From Candidatus Woesearchaeota archaeon (GTDB lineage: Archaea > Nanobdellota > Nanobdellia > SCGC-AAA011-G17 > ARS1403), in assembly GCA_018302705.1 (NCBI GenBank), contig JAGVZI010000006.1, forward strand, positions 1-44,263: a DNA stretch of 44,263 nt, read 5' to 3'. A program made the translations under genes and the position numbers. The notes under the pieces are model-generated. The model was not told the DNA's origin and ran no database searches. It saw nothing but the letters and a program-made list of their open reading frames with translations. Of the stretch, positions 1-7,376 are shown in pieces (the stretch's first letter is position 1; each line of letters begins with the position of its first letter).

Positions 1-96
1 TTGGAAAGCCCTTTTAATTAGGAATATAATTAGGAGAGTTAAAATTATTGCAAAAGCTATTAAGAATCTTTTGAAAGGAAGTTTTTCATTTGCCAT
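1..96 (-). CDS. N-terminal part of a small membrane protein (runs off window)
   Basis: On the minus strand an ATG at 96-94 opens 32 codons to the window edge without a stop. The peptide begins MANEKLPFKRFLIAFAII and continues with a hydrophobic stretch ending in basic residues (FLIKRAFQ), the pattern of an N-terminal membrane anchor. The gene is truncated by the window, so family and function cannot be given. It is too short for the ORF track. Coding status is inferred only from the hydrophobic segment and its positive flank. Confidence 0.35.
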   Translation of the reverse strand, partial: MANEKLPFKRFLIAFAIILTLLIIFLIKRAFQ

Positions 97-166
97 GCTA
101 TTTTCGATTGTTCTTTATGTTTAAATGTTTTCGCTGATTTTGACATTTGGAAAATCTAAAGTGATT

Positions 167-294
167 ATGAAAGGTTATGAGATTTATTATAACTTCCTAA
201 GAAAGCATCAGGCAATAAATATCCTTATGAGTTAACTACTGATTTGGAATTGGATAAAAATAAATTGTTGGATTTGATTAGATTAAGCTGTTAA
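167..294 (+). pseudogene. Possible frameshifted small gene remnant
   Basis: Two overlapping plus-strand frames read as protein when joined. One starts at ATG 167 (MKGYEIYYNF). The other is open from 193 and reads PKKASGNKYPYELTTDLELD, ending at TAA 292-294. A single indel near 193-198 would join them into a peptide of about 41 residues. The second half has the charged, Leu-rich look of real coding sequence. It is convergent with the minus-strand ORF ending at 291. This could equally be chance in a short AT-rich stretch. Confidence 0.2.
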
Positions 295-509
295 ACCTTT
301 TTTATTTCTATAATCTTTTCAACATCTATTTCTTTACGTGCGGTTGTTCCATTTATTATTATTTTTTGTGGAGTTGCTTTAATAAGAATACCTTCGTCTG
401 TTCTTGCTTTATTATCATTGTTTTTATCATAATATTTCACACTAATTCTGTCTCCAGGATTTATTAAATTCGCTCCACTTATCTCCCCTATTCTTTGTTT
501 TATATCCAT
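291..509 (-). CDS. Hypothetical 72-aa protein, probable small beta-barrel fold
   Basis: This 72-residue ORF is not recognised. It is rich in Lys/Ile with alternating polar and hydrophobic residues (NPGDRISVKYYD, KIIINGTTARKEIDVEKI), as in small all-beta SH3-like or Sm-like folds; that is inference from composition. It has no signal peptide or membrane segment. It starts one base after the stop of the minus-strand ORF at 511-774, so the two are probably co-transcribed. Confidence 0.5.
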   Translation of the reverse strand: MDIKQRIGEISGANLINPGDRISVKYYDKNNDNKARTDEGILIKATPQKIIINGTTARKEIDVEKIIEIKKV

Positions 510-510
510 T

Positions 511-774
511 TTATTCTTTATTATTTAGCCTAATATAAAAAGTAAATAAGGCTTGCCATAACCCTCCATATAAAAGAGTTTCATTCTTTGTATTAGCAAA
601 AGCCCCCGCTAGTACACCTCCAATTATAATATAAATAATAGTCATAAAGAGTGCAAAGTAATTAAAGTTTGCGGTATTTACCTTGCTTCCTCCTATTGAT
701 ATTACTTCAGTAAAAATTTTATTTTTACGTATGAACCTTGTAAATTCCATAATAAAAGCACCAAGCATTCCCAT
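511..774 (-). CDS. Hypothetical 87-aa membrane protein
   Basis: The ORF encodes a short amphipathic or membrane N-terminus (MGMLGAFIMEF), a basic polar segment (TRFIRKNK) and a hydrophobic segment (YFALFMTIIYIIIGGVLAGAFA), followed by a second weaker one near the C-terminus. This suggests two membrane helices. The family is not recognised. It lies directly upstream of the 72-aa ORF on the same strand and is divergent from the ribosomal operon at 937. Confidence 0.5.
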   Translation of the reverse strand: MGMLGAFIMEFTRFIRKNKIFTEVISIGGSKVNTANFNYFALFMTIIYIIIGGVLAGAFANTKNETLLYGGLWQALFTFYIRLNNKE

Positions 775-872
775 TAAAAATCCTGTCCAATCCCATCCTA
801 TAAGTATAAAAATCCTAATTAAGCAGACTTTTAAAATGTATTGGGCCTACACAACAAATCTTTTGTAGATAG

Positions 873-930
873 TTTTTTAAACCCTTAATTTCAGATAAAG
901 TTATTCCGTTATACTACTTAATGTAGGAGG
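873..930 (+). promoter_or_regulatory. Promoter and RBS of the L1-L10-L12 operon
   Basis: A TATA-like box TTTTTTAAAC lies at 873-882, placing transcription start near 905. A strong Shine-Dalgarno TAGGAGG at 924-930 stands six bases before the L1 ATG. Unlike many genes here this mRNA has a leader of about 30 bases. In methanogens L1 represses its own operon by binding its mRNA; whether that happens here cannot be read from this leader. Confidence 0.55.
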
Positions 931-936
931 AAATAA

Positions 937-1611
937 ATGAATAAAGAAAATTTTTTAGCTGCTTTAAGAAAATTAAGAGAGAATTCTAAGAAAAGAAAAT
1001 TTGACCAGACAGTTGACATTATAATTAATTTGAAAGACGTTGACAAGAAAAATTCTTTTGACACTTATTTGACTCTGCCGCATAGTATAGGGAAAACTGT
1101 GAAGATCTGCGCCCTTGTTGATTCTGAATATGAGAAGCAGGCCAAATCGCTGGCTGATAAAGTTATTACTAAGGAGATGCTTGGTAAATTAGAGGCTAAA
1201 GAAATTTCCAAACTTGCCAGCGAGTATGACATCTTTATTGCCCAGTCGAGCCTGATGGGACAGACTGCAACTGTATTTGGAAAAATTTTAGGGTCGCTTG
1301 GGAAGATGCCGAATCCTAAGACGGGAGGGGTTTTGATGCCCGGGGTTGAGATGAAGGATAGTGTTGATAAATTCAGGAAAAATATGAGGGTTAGGAATAG
1401 GAACGAGACTATTATAAAAGTTTCATTCGGGAAAGAAAGCTTTGATGATAATATGCTGGCTGAGAATGCAAATGCTGTTTATGAAAACATTTTGAATGTG
1501 CTGCCTAATGGGGAGGGGAGTATAAAAAATATTATTATTAAATTTACTATGAGCAAGCCTGTGAAAATCGGGAAAGGCGGAGGGGAAGATGCTGAGAGAA
1601 AGCAAGGCTAG
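937..1611 (+). CDS. rpl1: Large-subunit ribosomal protein L1 (uL1)
   Basis: uL1 builds the mobile L1 stalk of the 50S subunit and in several archaea also represses its own operon by binding the mRNA. The 224 residues match the family length. The hallmark segment KILGSLGKMPNPKTGG is present, followed by VLMPG, and the C-terminal half carries the RNA-binding repeat ending in IIIKFTMSKPVKIG. The start is supported by the upstream TAGGAGG. The gene overlaps the L10 start by 23 bases, so the two are translationally coupled. The Gly/Lys-rich tail [12 protein letters not shown] is an extension within that overlap. Confidence 0.97.
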   Translation: MNKENFLAALRKLRENSKKRKFDQTVDIIINLKDVDKKNSFDTYLTLPHSIGKTVKICALVDSEYEKQAKSLADKVITKEMLGKLEAKEISKLASEYDIFIAQSSLMGQTATVFGKILGSLGKMPNPKTGGVLMPGVEMKDSVDKFRKNMRVRNRNETIIKVSFGKESFDDNMLAENANAVYENILNVLPNGEGSIKNIIIKFTMSKPVKIGKGGGEDAERKQG

Positions 1612-2467
1612 TGAAGCCAAGAAGAAGGAAGTTGAACTGATAAAGAAGCTGATACGAGAATATAAGACAACTGGGATTTTGGATCTGGTGAATCTGCCAA
1701 GCCCGCAGCTGCAGGGTGCTAGAAGAAAGTCTGATGTTAATATAAGGGTTGTTAAGAAAAGATTGCTGAGAATTGCATTAAAGGAAATTGATGAAGGCGT
1801 TGAGAAACTTGATGAAAGCTTGAATAATGTAACTCCTGCTTTGATTTTGACAAATAATTCTTCTTTTAAACTAGCTAGGGATTTGAGGAGGGGAAAAAGC
1901 TTTGTTGCTGCGAAAGCAGGACAATTAGCGCCTAATGACCTTATTGTAAAAGCCGGACCTACTAGCCTGCCTCCTGGCCCAATAATAGGAGAGCTTGGGA
2001 GCGCGGGGATTAGGGCGAGTGTTGAGCAGGGGAAAGTAACTGTGAAGGAAGATGCTGTTGTTGTTAAATCAGGAGGGGTGATAAGCAGGAAGGTTGCCGA
2101 TGTATTAACTAAGCTGGGAATTAAGCCAATGGAGCTTGGATTGAACCTGGTTGCGACTTATGAAAATGGTTACTTGTTTAAAAAAGAAGTTTTGGACGTG
2201 GATGAAAAATTTTATTTGGATACTTTGAAACTTGCTGTTAGCGAGGGGCTGAACTTGAGTGTAAATATCGGCTATGTTACAGAAGAAAATATTGAGCTGC
2301 TGATTAGAAAAGCTGAAAGCGAAGCCAAGTCTCTTGAGAATGTTTTGTATGCTGAAAGGGATAAGATTATAAATGCTATTTCAAGTGGTGAAAAAGAAGC
2401 TGAAAAAATATCTGATATTATTCAAACTATTCAAATTGAAAATCAAAATCAAGAAGGAGGAAACTAA
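1589..2467 (+). CDS. rplP0: Large-subunit ribosomal protein L10/P0 (uL10)
   Basis: Archaeal L10 (P0) anchors the stalk: its N-terminal domain binds 23S rRNA and its C-terminal helical spine binds L12 dimers. The N-terminus ([23 protein letters not shown]) and motifs NIRVVKKRL and [16 protein letters not shown] are typical. The protein is 292 residues. It ends in a polar helix ([21 protein letters not shown]) and lacks the acidic tail and terminal Gly-Leu/Phe motif usual on archaeal P0, so the factor-binding tail here would come only from L12. The last codons contain the AAGGAGG Shine-Dalgarno of the L12 gene. Confidence 0.95.
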   Translation: MLRESKASEAKKKEVELIKKLIREYKTTGILDLVNLPSPQLQGARRKSDVNIRVVKKRLLRIALKEIDEGVEKLDESLNNVTPALILTNNSSFKLARDLRRGKSFVAAKAGQLAPNDLIVKAGPTSLPPGPIIGELGSAGIRASVEQGKVTVKEDAVVVKSGGVISRKVADVLTKLGIKPMELGLNLVATYENGYLFKKEVLDVDEKFYLDTLKLAVSEGLNLSVNIGYVTEENIELLIRKAESEAKSLENVLYAERDKIINAISSGEKEAEKISDIIQTIQIENQNQEGGN

Positions 2468-2469
2468 AA

Positions 2470-2766
2470 ATGAGTTTAGAAGTATATGCAAGCTTACTCT
2501 TATTCAAGGCGGGCAAGGACATTAATGAAAACAATGTAAAAAAAGTTCTTGAATCTGCTGGAGTTAAGGTAGATGATGCGAAAGTCAAGGCTTTGGTGGC
2601 AAACTTGGAAGGCGTTAATATTGAAGATGCTATCAAGCAAGCTGCTGTTGCGCCTGTTGCTGCTCCTGCTGCTGCAAGTGCTCATCCAAAGAAGGAAGAG
2701 AAGAAGGAAGAAGAGAAAAAGCCAACTGAAGAGGCTGCCGCAGGTCTTGGGGCATTATTCGGATAA
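2470..2766 (+). CDS. rpl12: Ribosomal protein L12 / P1 stalk protein
   Basis: This 98-residue acidic stalk protein forms dimers on L10 and recruits translation GTPases. The order is a helical dimerisation domain (residues 1-57, with [17 protein letters not shown]), an Ala/Pro hinge, a Lys/Glu-rich charged stretch and the conserved C-terminal tail GLGALFG that contacts elongation factors. This architecture is archaeal/eukaryotic, not bacterial L7/L12. It is third in the operon, two bases after L10, with AAGGAGG as RBS. Confidence 0.96.
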   Translation: MSLEVYASLLLFKAGKDINENNVKKVLESAGVKVDDAKVKALVANLEGVNIEDAIKQAAVAPVAAPAAASAHPKKEEKKEEEKKPTEEAAAGLGALFG

Positions 2767-2800
2767 ACTATTTGGCGCAATTTACCAATGATGTTAAAAA

Positions 2801-3676
2801 ATGTCTGATGAGAGAAAAAGAATTAATGAGAGATTTAACGAGGTTGAGGGGGAGATAGCGGAGCTGAGAAAAAAATTAAATAAAACTAATAATGAAAAAG
2901 AGGTGTGGTTCAGGAGGAAAGAGGAGCTGAAAAAAGAGATTGCTAATTCTATCAAAGAAGCTAGAGAATTAAGGGAAGAAAAAAATAAGGTAAATATTCA
3001 AGTCAAGGAACTTAAGGAAAAAAGAGAGAAGCAGAATTCTATAACCAAGGAAAAGATAAATCAGTTTAATGAGTTAAGGAGGGGGATTAATTTTAGAGAG
3101 AGGGAAAGAAAGAGGCCTGCAGATGTAATAAAAAATGATATAGATAAAATAGAGGAGAGAATTGAGACAGAGGCTCTGAAATTTTCCGAGGAAAAAAGGC
3201 TGATGAAGAAAATCGGAAAGCTGAAGCAGGAATATGAGGGCGCTAAAAAAGAAGCGAGTGCTCTTGATGAGATTGGAAAAATAGAAAATGAGATTATTGA
3301 AAGCAAGAAGGCTGCCGAGGAGCTTCATAAAAAAGTGCAGGAGCTAGCTCAGGAAAGCAAGAACAAACACAATGTTTATCTGGAGATTTCTAAGAAGATA
3401 AAAGAGGTTAATAACGAGCAAGAGAAAGCGTTTAATAATTTCTTAAAATTCAAGGAAGAGTTCAATAAGATAGGCAAGGAAGTGGATGAAAAATTAGAAG
3501 CGCTGAGGGATGCTAAGAACAAGCTTGATGGGTTCAGACGGGCTGATAAAAAGGACAAGGACGAGGCTGAAGAGAGAACCCTTAAAAAGAAAGCGAATGA
3601 CGTGGAGGAAAAATTAAAAAGGGGCGAAAAGATAACTAAAGAGGACTTGATAAAGTTTCAGGGTGGCAAGGATTAA
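2801..3676 (+). CDS. Archaeal coiled-coil protein (COG1340-like)
   Basis: The 291 residues are almost entirely charged heptad-type coiled coil (from RFNEVEGEIAELRKKLNK to near residue 270), ending in a short basic/Gly tail (KRGEKITKEDLIKFQGGKD). This length, the internal RRGINFRERERKRPADVIKNDI segment and the C-terminal RGEKITKEDLI match a widespread archaeal family (COG1340) of unknown function, sometimes mis-annotated as phosphoserine phosphatase. No enzymatic motif is visible. It follows the ribosomal operon by 34 bases and overlaps the next ORF by one base, so it is probably co-transcribed with both. Confidence 0.75.
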   Translation: MSDERKRINERFNEVEGEIAELRKKLNKTNNEKEVWFRRKEELKKEIANSIKEARELREEKNKVNIQVKELKEKREKQNSITKEKINQFNELRRGINFRERERKRPADVIKNDIDKIEERIETEALKFSEEKRLMKKIGKLKQEYEGAKKEASALDEIGKIENEIIESKKAAEELHKKVQELAQESKNKHNVYLEISKKIKEVNNEQEKAFNNFLKFKEEFNKIGKEVDEKLEALRDAKNKLDGFRRADKKDKDEAEERTLKKKANDVEEKLKRGEKITKEDLIKFQGGKD

Positions 3677-4248
3677 TGGGAGCTGTAACCGGGTTTGTGA
3701 GCTATGTTGACAAGGTATTTTTGCCTCTTGGCTGGGCTGGTTTATTTGGGTATTCTTTTATCGAGGCTAGTATAAGCCCTTTTCCTGTTGAAGCTTTGCT
3801 GCTGCCTTTGATGATTGCTGATCCTGCAAAAGCTTTGTGGTTTGCTTTTATTGCCACTGCCGGAAGCGTTTTTGGAGCTATGTTCGGATACTATATTGGC
3901 TACGTTGGAAAGATTGCAGTCCTTGAAAAATTTTTTTCAAAAGATAAAATAGCTAAAGTGCACACCTTATATAATAAATATGAATCATGGGCTGTTTTCA
4001 TTGCTGGCTTTACTCCGATACCGTTTAAATTAGTGACTATAAGCGGAGGGGTTTTTTATATCAACTTCAAGAAATTTATTTTGTTTTCGATATTAAGCAG
4101 GGGCTTGAGATTTTTTTTGGAAGCCGGCTTTGTGATATTGTACGGAAACGAGGTGCTTGGATTCTTGGACAGGAATTTTGAACTGCTTACAATAATTGTT
4201 GTAGTCTTGCTTATTGCCGGATACTATCTTTATAAACAGTTTAAATAA
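3676..4248 (+). CDS. DedA/VTT-family membrane protein (YqaA-like)
   Basis: A 190-residue polytopic protein of the VTT/DedA superfamily, members of which are linked to lipid scrambling or membrane homeostasis. About five membrane helices are visible. Diagnostic elements are SISPFPVEALLLPLM in the re-entrant region, GYYIGY, and FIAGFTPIPFKLVTISGG, the conserved F-TPIP motif of the family. The start codon overlaps the stop of the coiled-coil gene (TAATG), indicating coupling. The substrate is unknown. Confidence 0.85.
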   Translation: MGAVTGFVSYVDKVFLPLGWAGLFGYSFIEASISPFPVEALLLPLMIADPAKALWFAFIATAGSVFGAMFGYYIGYVGKIAVLEKFFSKDKIAKVHTLYNKYESWAVFIAGFTPIPFKLVTISGGVFYINFKKFILFSILSRGLRFFLEAGFVILYGNEVLGFLDRNFELLTIIVVVLLIAGYYLYKQFK

Positions 4249-4320
4249 ACATATGCTGTTCTATTCTTCGAGCTTTGCGAGGATGGGGATTTAGTGCAAC
4301 GTTCCCGAAGGGAAAAATTT

Positions 4321-4346
4321 TGAGTTGTAGGGTTAGGATTTTGCAG
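4321..4346 (+). repeat. Left arm of an imperfect inverted repeat
   Basis: This segment (TGAGTTGTAGGGTTAGGATT...) is nearly the reverse complement of 4693-4721, allowing one substitution and a three-base gap. The two arms lie just outside a minus-strand gene and its promoter. The arms could be ends of a small mobile unit or transcript-end stems. No transposase or target duplication was seen. Confidence 0.45.
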
Positions 4347-4348
4347 TA

Positions 4349-4657
4349 TTAAGGGTTTCCACTAAATGTCCCTTTACATTTATTTTCAATACACTCACAT
4401 CCATCAATTGATGGGAATCCGCAAACAGAAGCACTACCAGATAGACCGCAAGTAAATCTGACAAAATCTGGATTAGGTTTGGAATTTTTGTTGGCACAAA
4501 TAGGATAATATCCACAACAATTATGTCTATCAACAATTATACAATCAGAATCAACTTCACAAGAATAATTGATTTTTGGAACATTTATCCAATAAACAAA
4601 AATTCCAGTAAAAATAACTGCGGCAATCACGATTAAAACAATATATAATTTTCTCAT
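4349..4657 (-). CDS. Membrane-anchored Cys-rich secreted protein
   Basis: A 102-residue protein with an N-terminal membrane anchor or signal (MRKLYIVLIVIAAVIFTGIFVYW) and an exposed domain holding ten cysteines, including an adjacent pair (HNCCGYYPIC) and a terminal cluster (DGCECIENKC). The even number and spacing suggest a disulfide-stabilised domain outside the cell, similar to small cysteine-cluster domains seen in archaea. Its TATA box (TTTTTATAATC on the minus strand, centred near 4684) is about 27 bases from the ATG, giving a leaderless mRNA. Gene and promoter sit between the inverted-repeat arms. The partner is unknown. Confidence 0.7.
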   Translation of the reverse strand: MRKLYIVLIVIAAVIFTGIFVYWINVPKINYSCEVDSDCIIVDRHNCCGYYPICANKNSKPNPDFVRFTCGLSGSASVCGFPSIDGCECIENKCKGTFSGNP

Positions 4658-4692
4658 AAACTTATTATGGTGCTTCGATTATAAAAATCTTT

Positions 4693-4721
4693 GCAAAATC
4701 CGTTAAGACCCTACAATTGAG
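4693..4721 (-). repeat. Right arm of an imperfect inverted repeat
   Basis: Its reverse complement matches the left arm at 4321-4346 (TTGTAGGG...GGATTTTGC in both). The arms enclose about 350 bases containing exactly one promoter and one gene. The rest of the intergenic stretch 4722-4836 shows no further gene. Confidence 0.45.
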
Positions 4722-4836
4722 ACGGATGTTAATGTAAAACACCAAATTTTAAGGTTATAAAGCTTGTAATATTAAAATTTAATAGCCCATAAATGGGTTT
4801 TCTGTAGTCATTCTTGGGTTGAGATTAACAAGCAGG

Positions 4837-5607
4837 TTAAATAGAGCCTTCTCTTTGCAGCTCTGAAACTAGGTTCCTTGTTTCTTGCTCTGAGATGTTT
4901 TTCCAGCGCGCTTTGTTGACGATTTCTGACATTTGAATTGGCTGGTTGGGTTTTTGATTCCGCAAAAATGTTACTATATCCCTTACAGATGACTTATTGT
5001 TTGTTCTTGGCTCAAAACCCCTTGGCTCCATTCCGCTTGATGACTGAGAGCTAGTTGATGGCTGGAAGCTGGAGAAAGATGAGGTTGGAGATGAAGATTG
5101 TGCTGGTGATGAAGATGAGTTAGAAGTTTTATTTAAGTCATTCATTTTCCTGCCTTCTTTTGACTCTCCGTAACTGGACATTGAAAGTGCTGAAATATCT
5201 ACTTCTTGGGCAGTTCCTCTTTCCTCCATTCTCGAGGGCATTGGCGCTGGTCTTTGTGTCCGATTCTCTTGCTGTACTTGAGAATAAGACATTGGATGGG
5301 GAATCCTGAGTTCAAACTGCTGCAACTGTAGCTTTGGTTCTTCCACACTCGTCGGGCTGGGTTTTTCAACTGCTAATTTTTCCGGCTCTGCTGCTGGCTG
5401 TACTTGCGGTACTTGCTGTACGGTTGGTTGCGTTGCTAATTGCTGCGGCTCCTTTTTTTCCTGCTCTTTTACTTCTGCCTTTTCCTCTGTTTTTTCCTCC
5501 TCGTATAAATCAGGATTCTCTCTTCTTTTTATTGCGTCTTCTATTATTGCTACTGCATGCCTTAATTCTGCAATTTCCTCTGTTTCCGTGTTTATAGAAA
5601 TTTTCAT
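4837..5607 (-). CDS. Protein with low-complexity linker and C-terminal winged-helix-like domain
   Basis: The 256 residues fall into three parts. An N-terminal helix (residues 1-35, EIAELRHAVAIIEDAIKRR) is followed by a long disordered Glu/Gln/Pro then Ser-rich linker (about 36-205). A compact C-terminal domain (about 207-256, SSVRDIVTFLRNQKPNQPIQMSEIV) looks like a winged helix of the replication/transcription-factor type. The domain stops abruptly at LQREGSI, where related wHTH domains usually run on for a few residues, so the tail may be shortened. A similar helix plus linker plus wHTH layout occurs in DPANN proteins of unknown role. It lies 24 bases downstream of the archaeosortase-like gene. 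Confidence 0.6.
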   Translation of the reverse strand: MKISINTETEEIAELRHAVAIIEDAIKRRENPDLYEEEKTEEKAEVKEQEKKEPQQLATQPTVQQVPQVQPAAEPEKLAVEKPSPTSVEEPKLQLQQFELRIPHPMSYSQVQQENRTQRPAPMPSRMEERGTAQEVDISALSMSSYGESKEGRKMNDLNKTSNSSSSPAQSSSPTSSFSSFQPSTSSQSSSGMEPRGFEPRTNNKSSVRDIVTFLRNQKPNQPIQMSEIVNKARWKNISEQETRNLVSELQREGSI

Positions 5608-5631
5608 TTTTAGTCATGCTGGGGGGTGTAG

Positions 5632-6150
5632 TTAGAATTTAAATAGTTTTGTTTGCTTAAGTAAATATTTCAAATCTGAGTAAATCGGGATTGAGCTTAT
5701 CTTATAATGCTTTATCAGGGAGATCCATGTTAGTGCTACCAGCAAAGATCCGAAAATAATCCAGATGATGTCATGGGCTTGCTGGAATGCATTAAAGCCC
5801 TGTTTTTCCAGCACCGCTATTAGCGTTAGAATTCTTATTAAATTTACAGAGAAAATTATTATTGAGCCTAGGAGGAACATTTTAATCCTGGTTTTCAGCT
5901 TTATATCCTTTGTTAATAGGATTAGCAATAATAATAGAAAATAAGCGGAGATTGCTGCGCATGCCTGGCTGAAGCGGATGTAGTTGCCCGCTGTTATTAT
6001 ATACGGCTGGATTATGAAGGCTTGATAATTTATTAGCCTTAATATAAAATAAGATGAGTATATTGTTGCCGGGTAAATGAGCTTATCCAATAAATTTATT
6101 GTGATTATAAAAGGGATTAATAGCCTTGCAATCAATGATAAATAATACAT
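5632..6150 (-). CDS. Exosortase/archaeosortase-family transpeptidase, minimal form
   Basis: A 172-residue integral membrane protein with about five hydrophobic helices. The family's catalytic Cys-Arg-His set can be placed: C64 in SQACAAISAYF, R106 in NLIRILTLIAV and H126 in QQAHDIIWIIFG, in the expected order and membrane-boundary setting. Archaeosortases cleave a C-terminal tripartite signal and transfer surface proteins to a lipid. This protein is short compared with ArtA and lacks accessory domains. It is leaderless from TATTTAAATA at 6171-6180, a palindrome shared with the divergent PAP2 gene. A possible substrate is the surface protein at 7377-9410. Without a search a different small membrane family cannot be fully excluded. 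Confidence 0.75.
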   Translation of the reverse strand: MYYLSLIARLLIPFIITINLLDKLIYPATIYSSYFILRLINYQAFIIQPYIITAGNYIRFSQACAAISAYFLLLLLILLTKDIKLKTRIKMFLLGSIIIFSVNLIRILTLIAVLEKQGFNAFQQAHDIIWIIFGSLLVALTWISLIKHYKISSIPIYSDLKYLLKQTKLFKF

Positions 6151-6170
6151 AGAAAGGTTCTACCAGTATT

Positions 6171-6180
6171 TATTTAAATA
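6171..6180. promoter_or_regulatory. Palindromic TATA box shared by archaeosortase and PAP2 genes
   Basis: TATTTAAATA is a perfect ten-base palindrome. It is centred 25-26 bases from both divergent start codons (ATG ending at 6150 on minus, ATG 6201 on plus). That is the spacing expected for two leaderless archaeal transcripts, so one TBP site may serve both genes. Confidence 0.6.
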
Positions 6181-6200
6181 CCTAGCTGTTCTTTATTACG

Positions 6201-6731
6201 ATGAAAAAATGGATTTTGTTTGCAGCATTTTTTGTTTTGATGCTTATAAGCTTTATTTTTGACCGGGAAATTTTAAAATTTTTTAATGCATTACCGGACA
6301 AACTTTTTCCATTTATGTATGCTGCAAGCCATTATGCTTTTTTTATTGCCGTGGTTTTAATAAGCAGCTATCTGCTCTGGGATAAAAGGAAAATTGTTTA
6401 TCTTTGGGCAGGGATCAGCTTTACTTATGTTGCTAGCATAGTTTTGAAATTATTAGTTCAAAGGGTAAGGCCACTGGGTTCTGGCTTGACTTCTACCGGA
6501 TTAGAGGCTTTCAGTTTTCCAAGCAGCCATGCTACAGTGTATTTTTTTATTTTTGCTTTTATGGCGGGGTACTATGAGAAATATGAATATAGATTAGCCT
6601 TCTTACTGCTTGCTGTTTTAGTTTCCTTATCAAGAGTTTATCTTGGACTGCATTATTTAACCGACGTAATTGGAGGGGGGCTATTGGGTGCTGGGCTGTA
6701 TTTATTTTTGAGAAAATGGATAAAGGGGTAG
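6201..6731 (+). CDS. PAP2-family membrane phosphatase
   Basis: A 176-residue lipid phosphatase with about five membrane helices and all three PAP2 motifs: K83-x6-R90-P91 (KLLVQRVRP), FPSSH (S108-S109-H110) and S144-R145-x5-H151-x3-D155 (SRVYLGLHYLTD). The family removes phosphate from polyprenyl diphosphate, phosphatidate or related lipids at the outer membrane face. Overlap by 16 bases with a polyprenol-kinase-like gene, and divergence from an archaeosortase, favour a role in recycling the lipid carrier of surface glycan or protein anchoring. Substrate assignment is inference. Confidence 0.9.
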   Translation: MKKWILFAAFFVLMLISFIFDREILKFFNALPDKLFPFMYAASHYAFFIAVVLISSYLLWDKRKIVYLWAGISFTYVASIVLKLLVQRVRPLGSGLTSTGLEAFSFPSSHATVYFFIFAFMAGYYEKYEYRLAFLLLAVLVSLSRVYLGLHYLTDVIGGGLLGAGLYLFLRKWIKG

Positions 6732-7282
6732 AATTCAAAAGGCAGGTATTTCATCTAGTACTAGGAATTATCCTAGTTTACCTATTATATATAGATGTTT
6801 TGAACTTGCAGGCCATGTTTGTTTTGCTCTTAGCCGGGATTGCTATTTCTCTAGCTTCCAGAAAACGCGATTTAATCTTCATAAACTGGTTTCTGAGGAA
6901 TTTTGACAGGAAAGGAGAGAGCCTGCCCGGGTATGGGGCCTTGACTTATTTTTTGGGAAGCATTATTTCTCTTGGCTTATTTAGGAGAGAGATTGCTTTG
7001 GCCAGCATATTCGTGCTTGGGTTCGGGGACAGCTTTTGCCATCTTGGAAGATTTGGGAGGATTAAGAACCCGCTTAGCAGAACTAAATTCCTCGAGGGAA
7101 CTATTCTAGGTGTTATTGCCGGGGCTTTAGGAGCCTCATTATTTGTTTCCTGGCAGGCTGCTTTTTTTGGAAGCCTGGTTGCGATGAGTGTTGAAGGACT
7201 GGAGCTAGCAATTTTTAAGAAGAAGATAGATGATAATTTGCTGATACCTGTAGTTGCTGGATTTATAATGAGTATGTTTTAG
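6716..7282 (+). CDS. Dolichol/phytol kinase-like CTP-dependent lipid kinase
   Basis: A 188-residue polytopic protein related to the Sec59/dolichol kinase, phytol kinase and CTP:diacylglycerol kinase superfamily. The diagnostic segment is GFGDSFCHLGRFG, then RTKFLEGTILG, matching the family's GD-x-x-G-R and K-x-x-EG-x-x-G pattern for CTP/Mg binding. It starts inside the PAP2 gene at an ATG overlapping its last codons, so the two are coupled. Together they could interconvert polyprenol and polyprenyl phosphate. Confidence 0.8.
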   Translation: MDKGVEFKRQVFHLVLGIILVYLLYIDVLNLQAMFVLLLAGIAISLASRKRDLIFINWFLRNFDRKGESLPGYGALTYFLGSIISLGLFRREIALASIFVLGFGDSFCHLGRFGRIKNPLSRTKFLEGTILGVIAGALGASLFVSWQAAFFGSLVAMSVEGLELAIFKKKIDDNLLIPVVAGFIMSMF

Positions 7283-7312
7283 TGTTGTTATTTTAGAGTG
7301 GATATAAGCGAA

Positions 7313-7376
7313 AGCTTTATAAATGTAATATTTCTGCAATTATTTAGTTTGAGGGGGTGATTCAAGGGGGTTAAAA
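7313..7376 (+). promoter_or_regulatory. Promoter, leader and RBS of the surface-protein gene
   Basis: The TATA element CTTTATAAATG near 7315-7325 predicts a start around 7346. The leader contains GAGGGGGTGA and AAGGGGG shortly before the ATG at 7377. Most neighbours appear leaderless, so this leader with an RBS marks the gene as differently, perhaps strongly, translated. Confidence 0.45.

Noticed and set aside
5334-5597. 87-aa hydrophobic plus-strand ORF
   Set aside because: It is the antisense of the Glu/Gln-rich linker of the wHTH protein; hydrophobicity follows from that.
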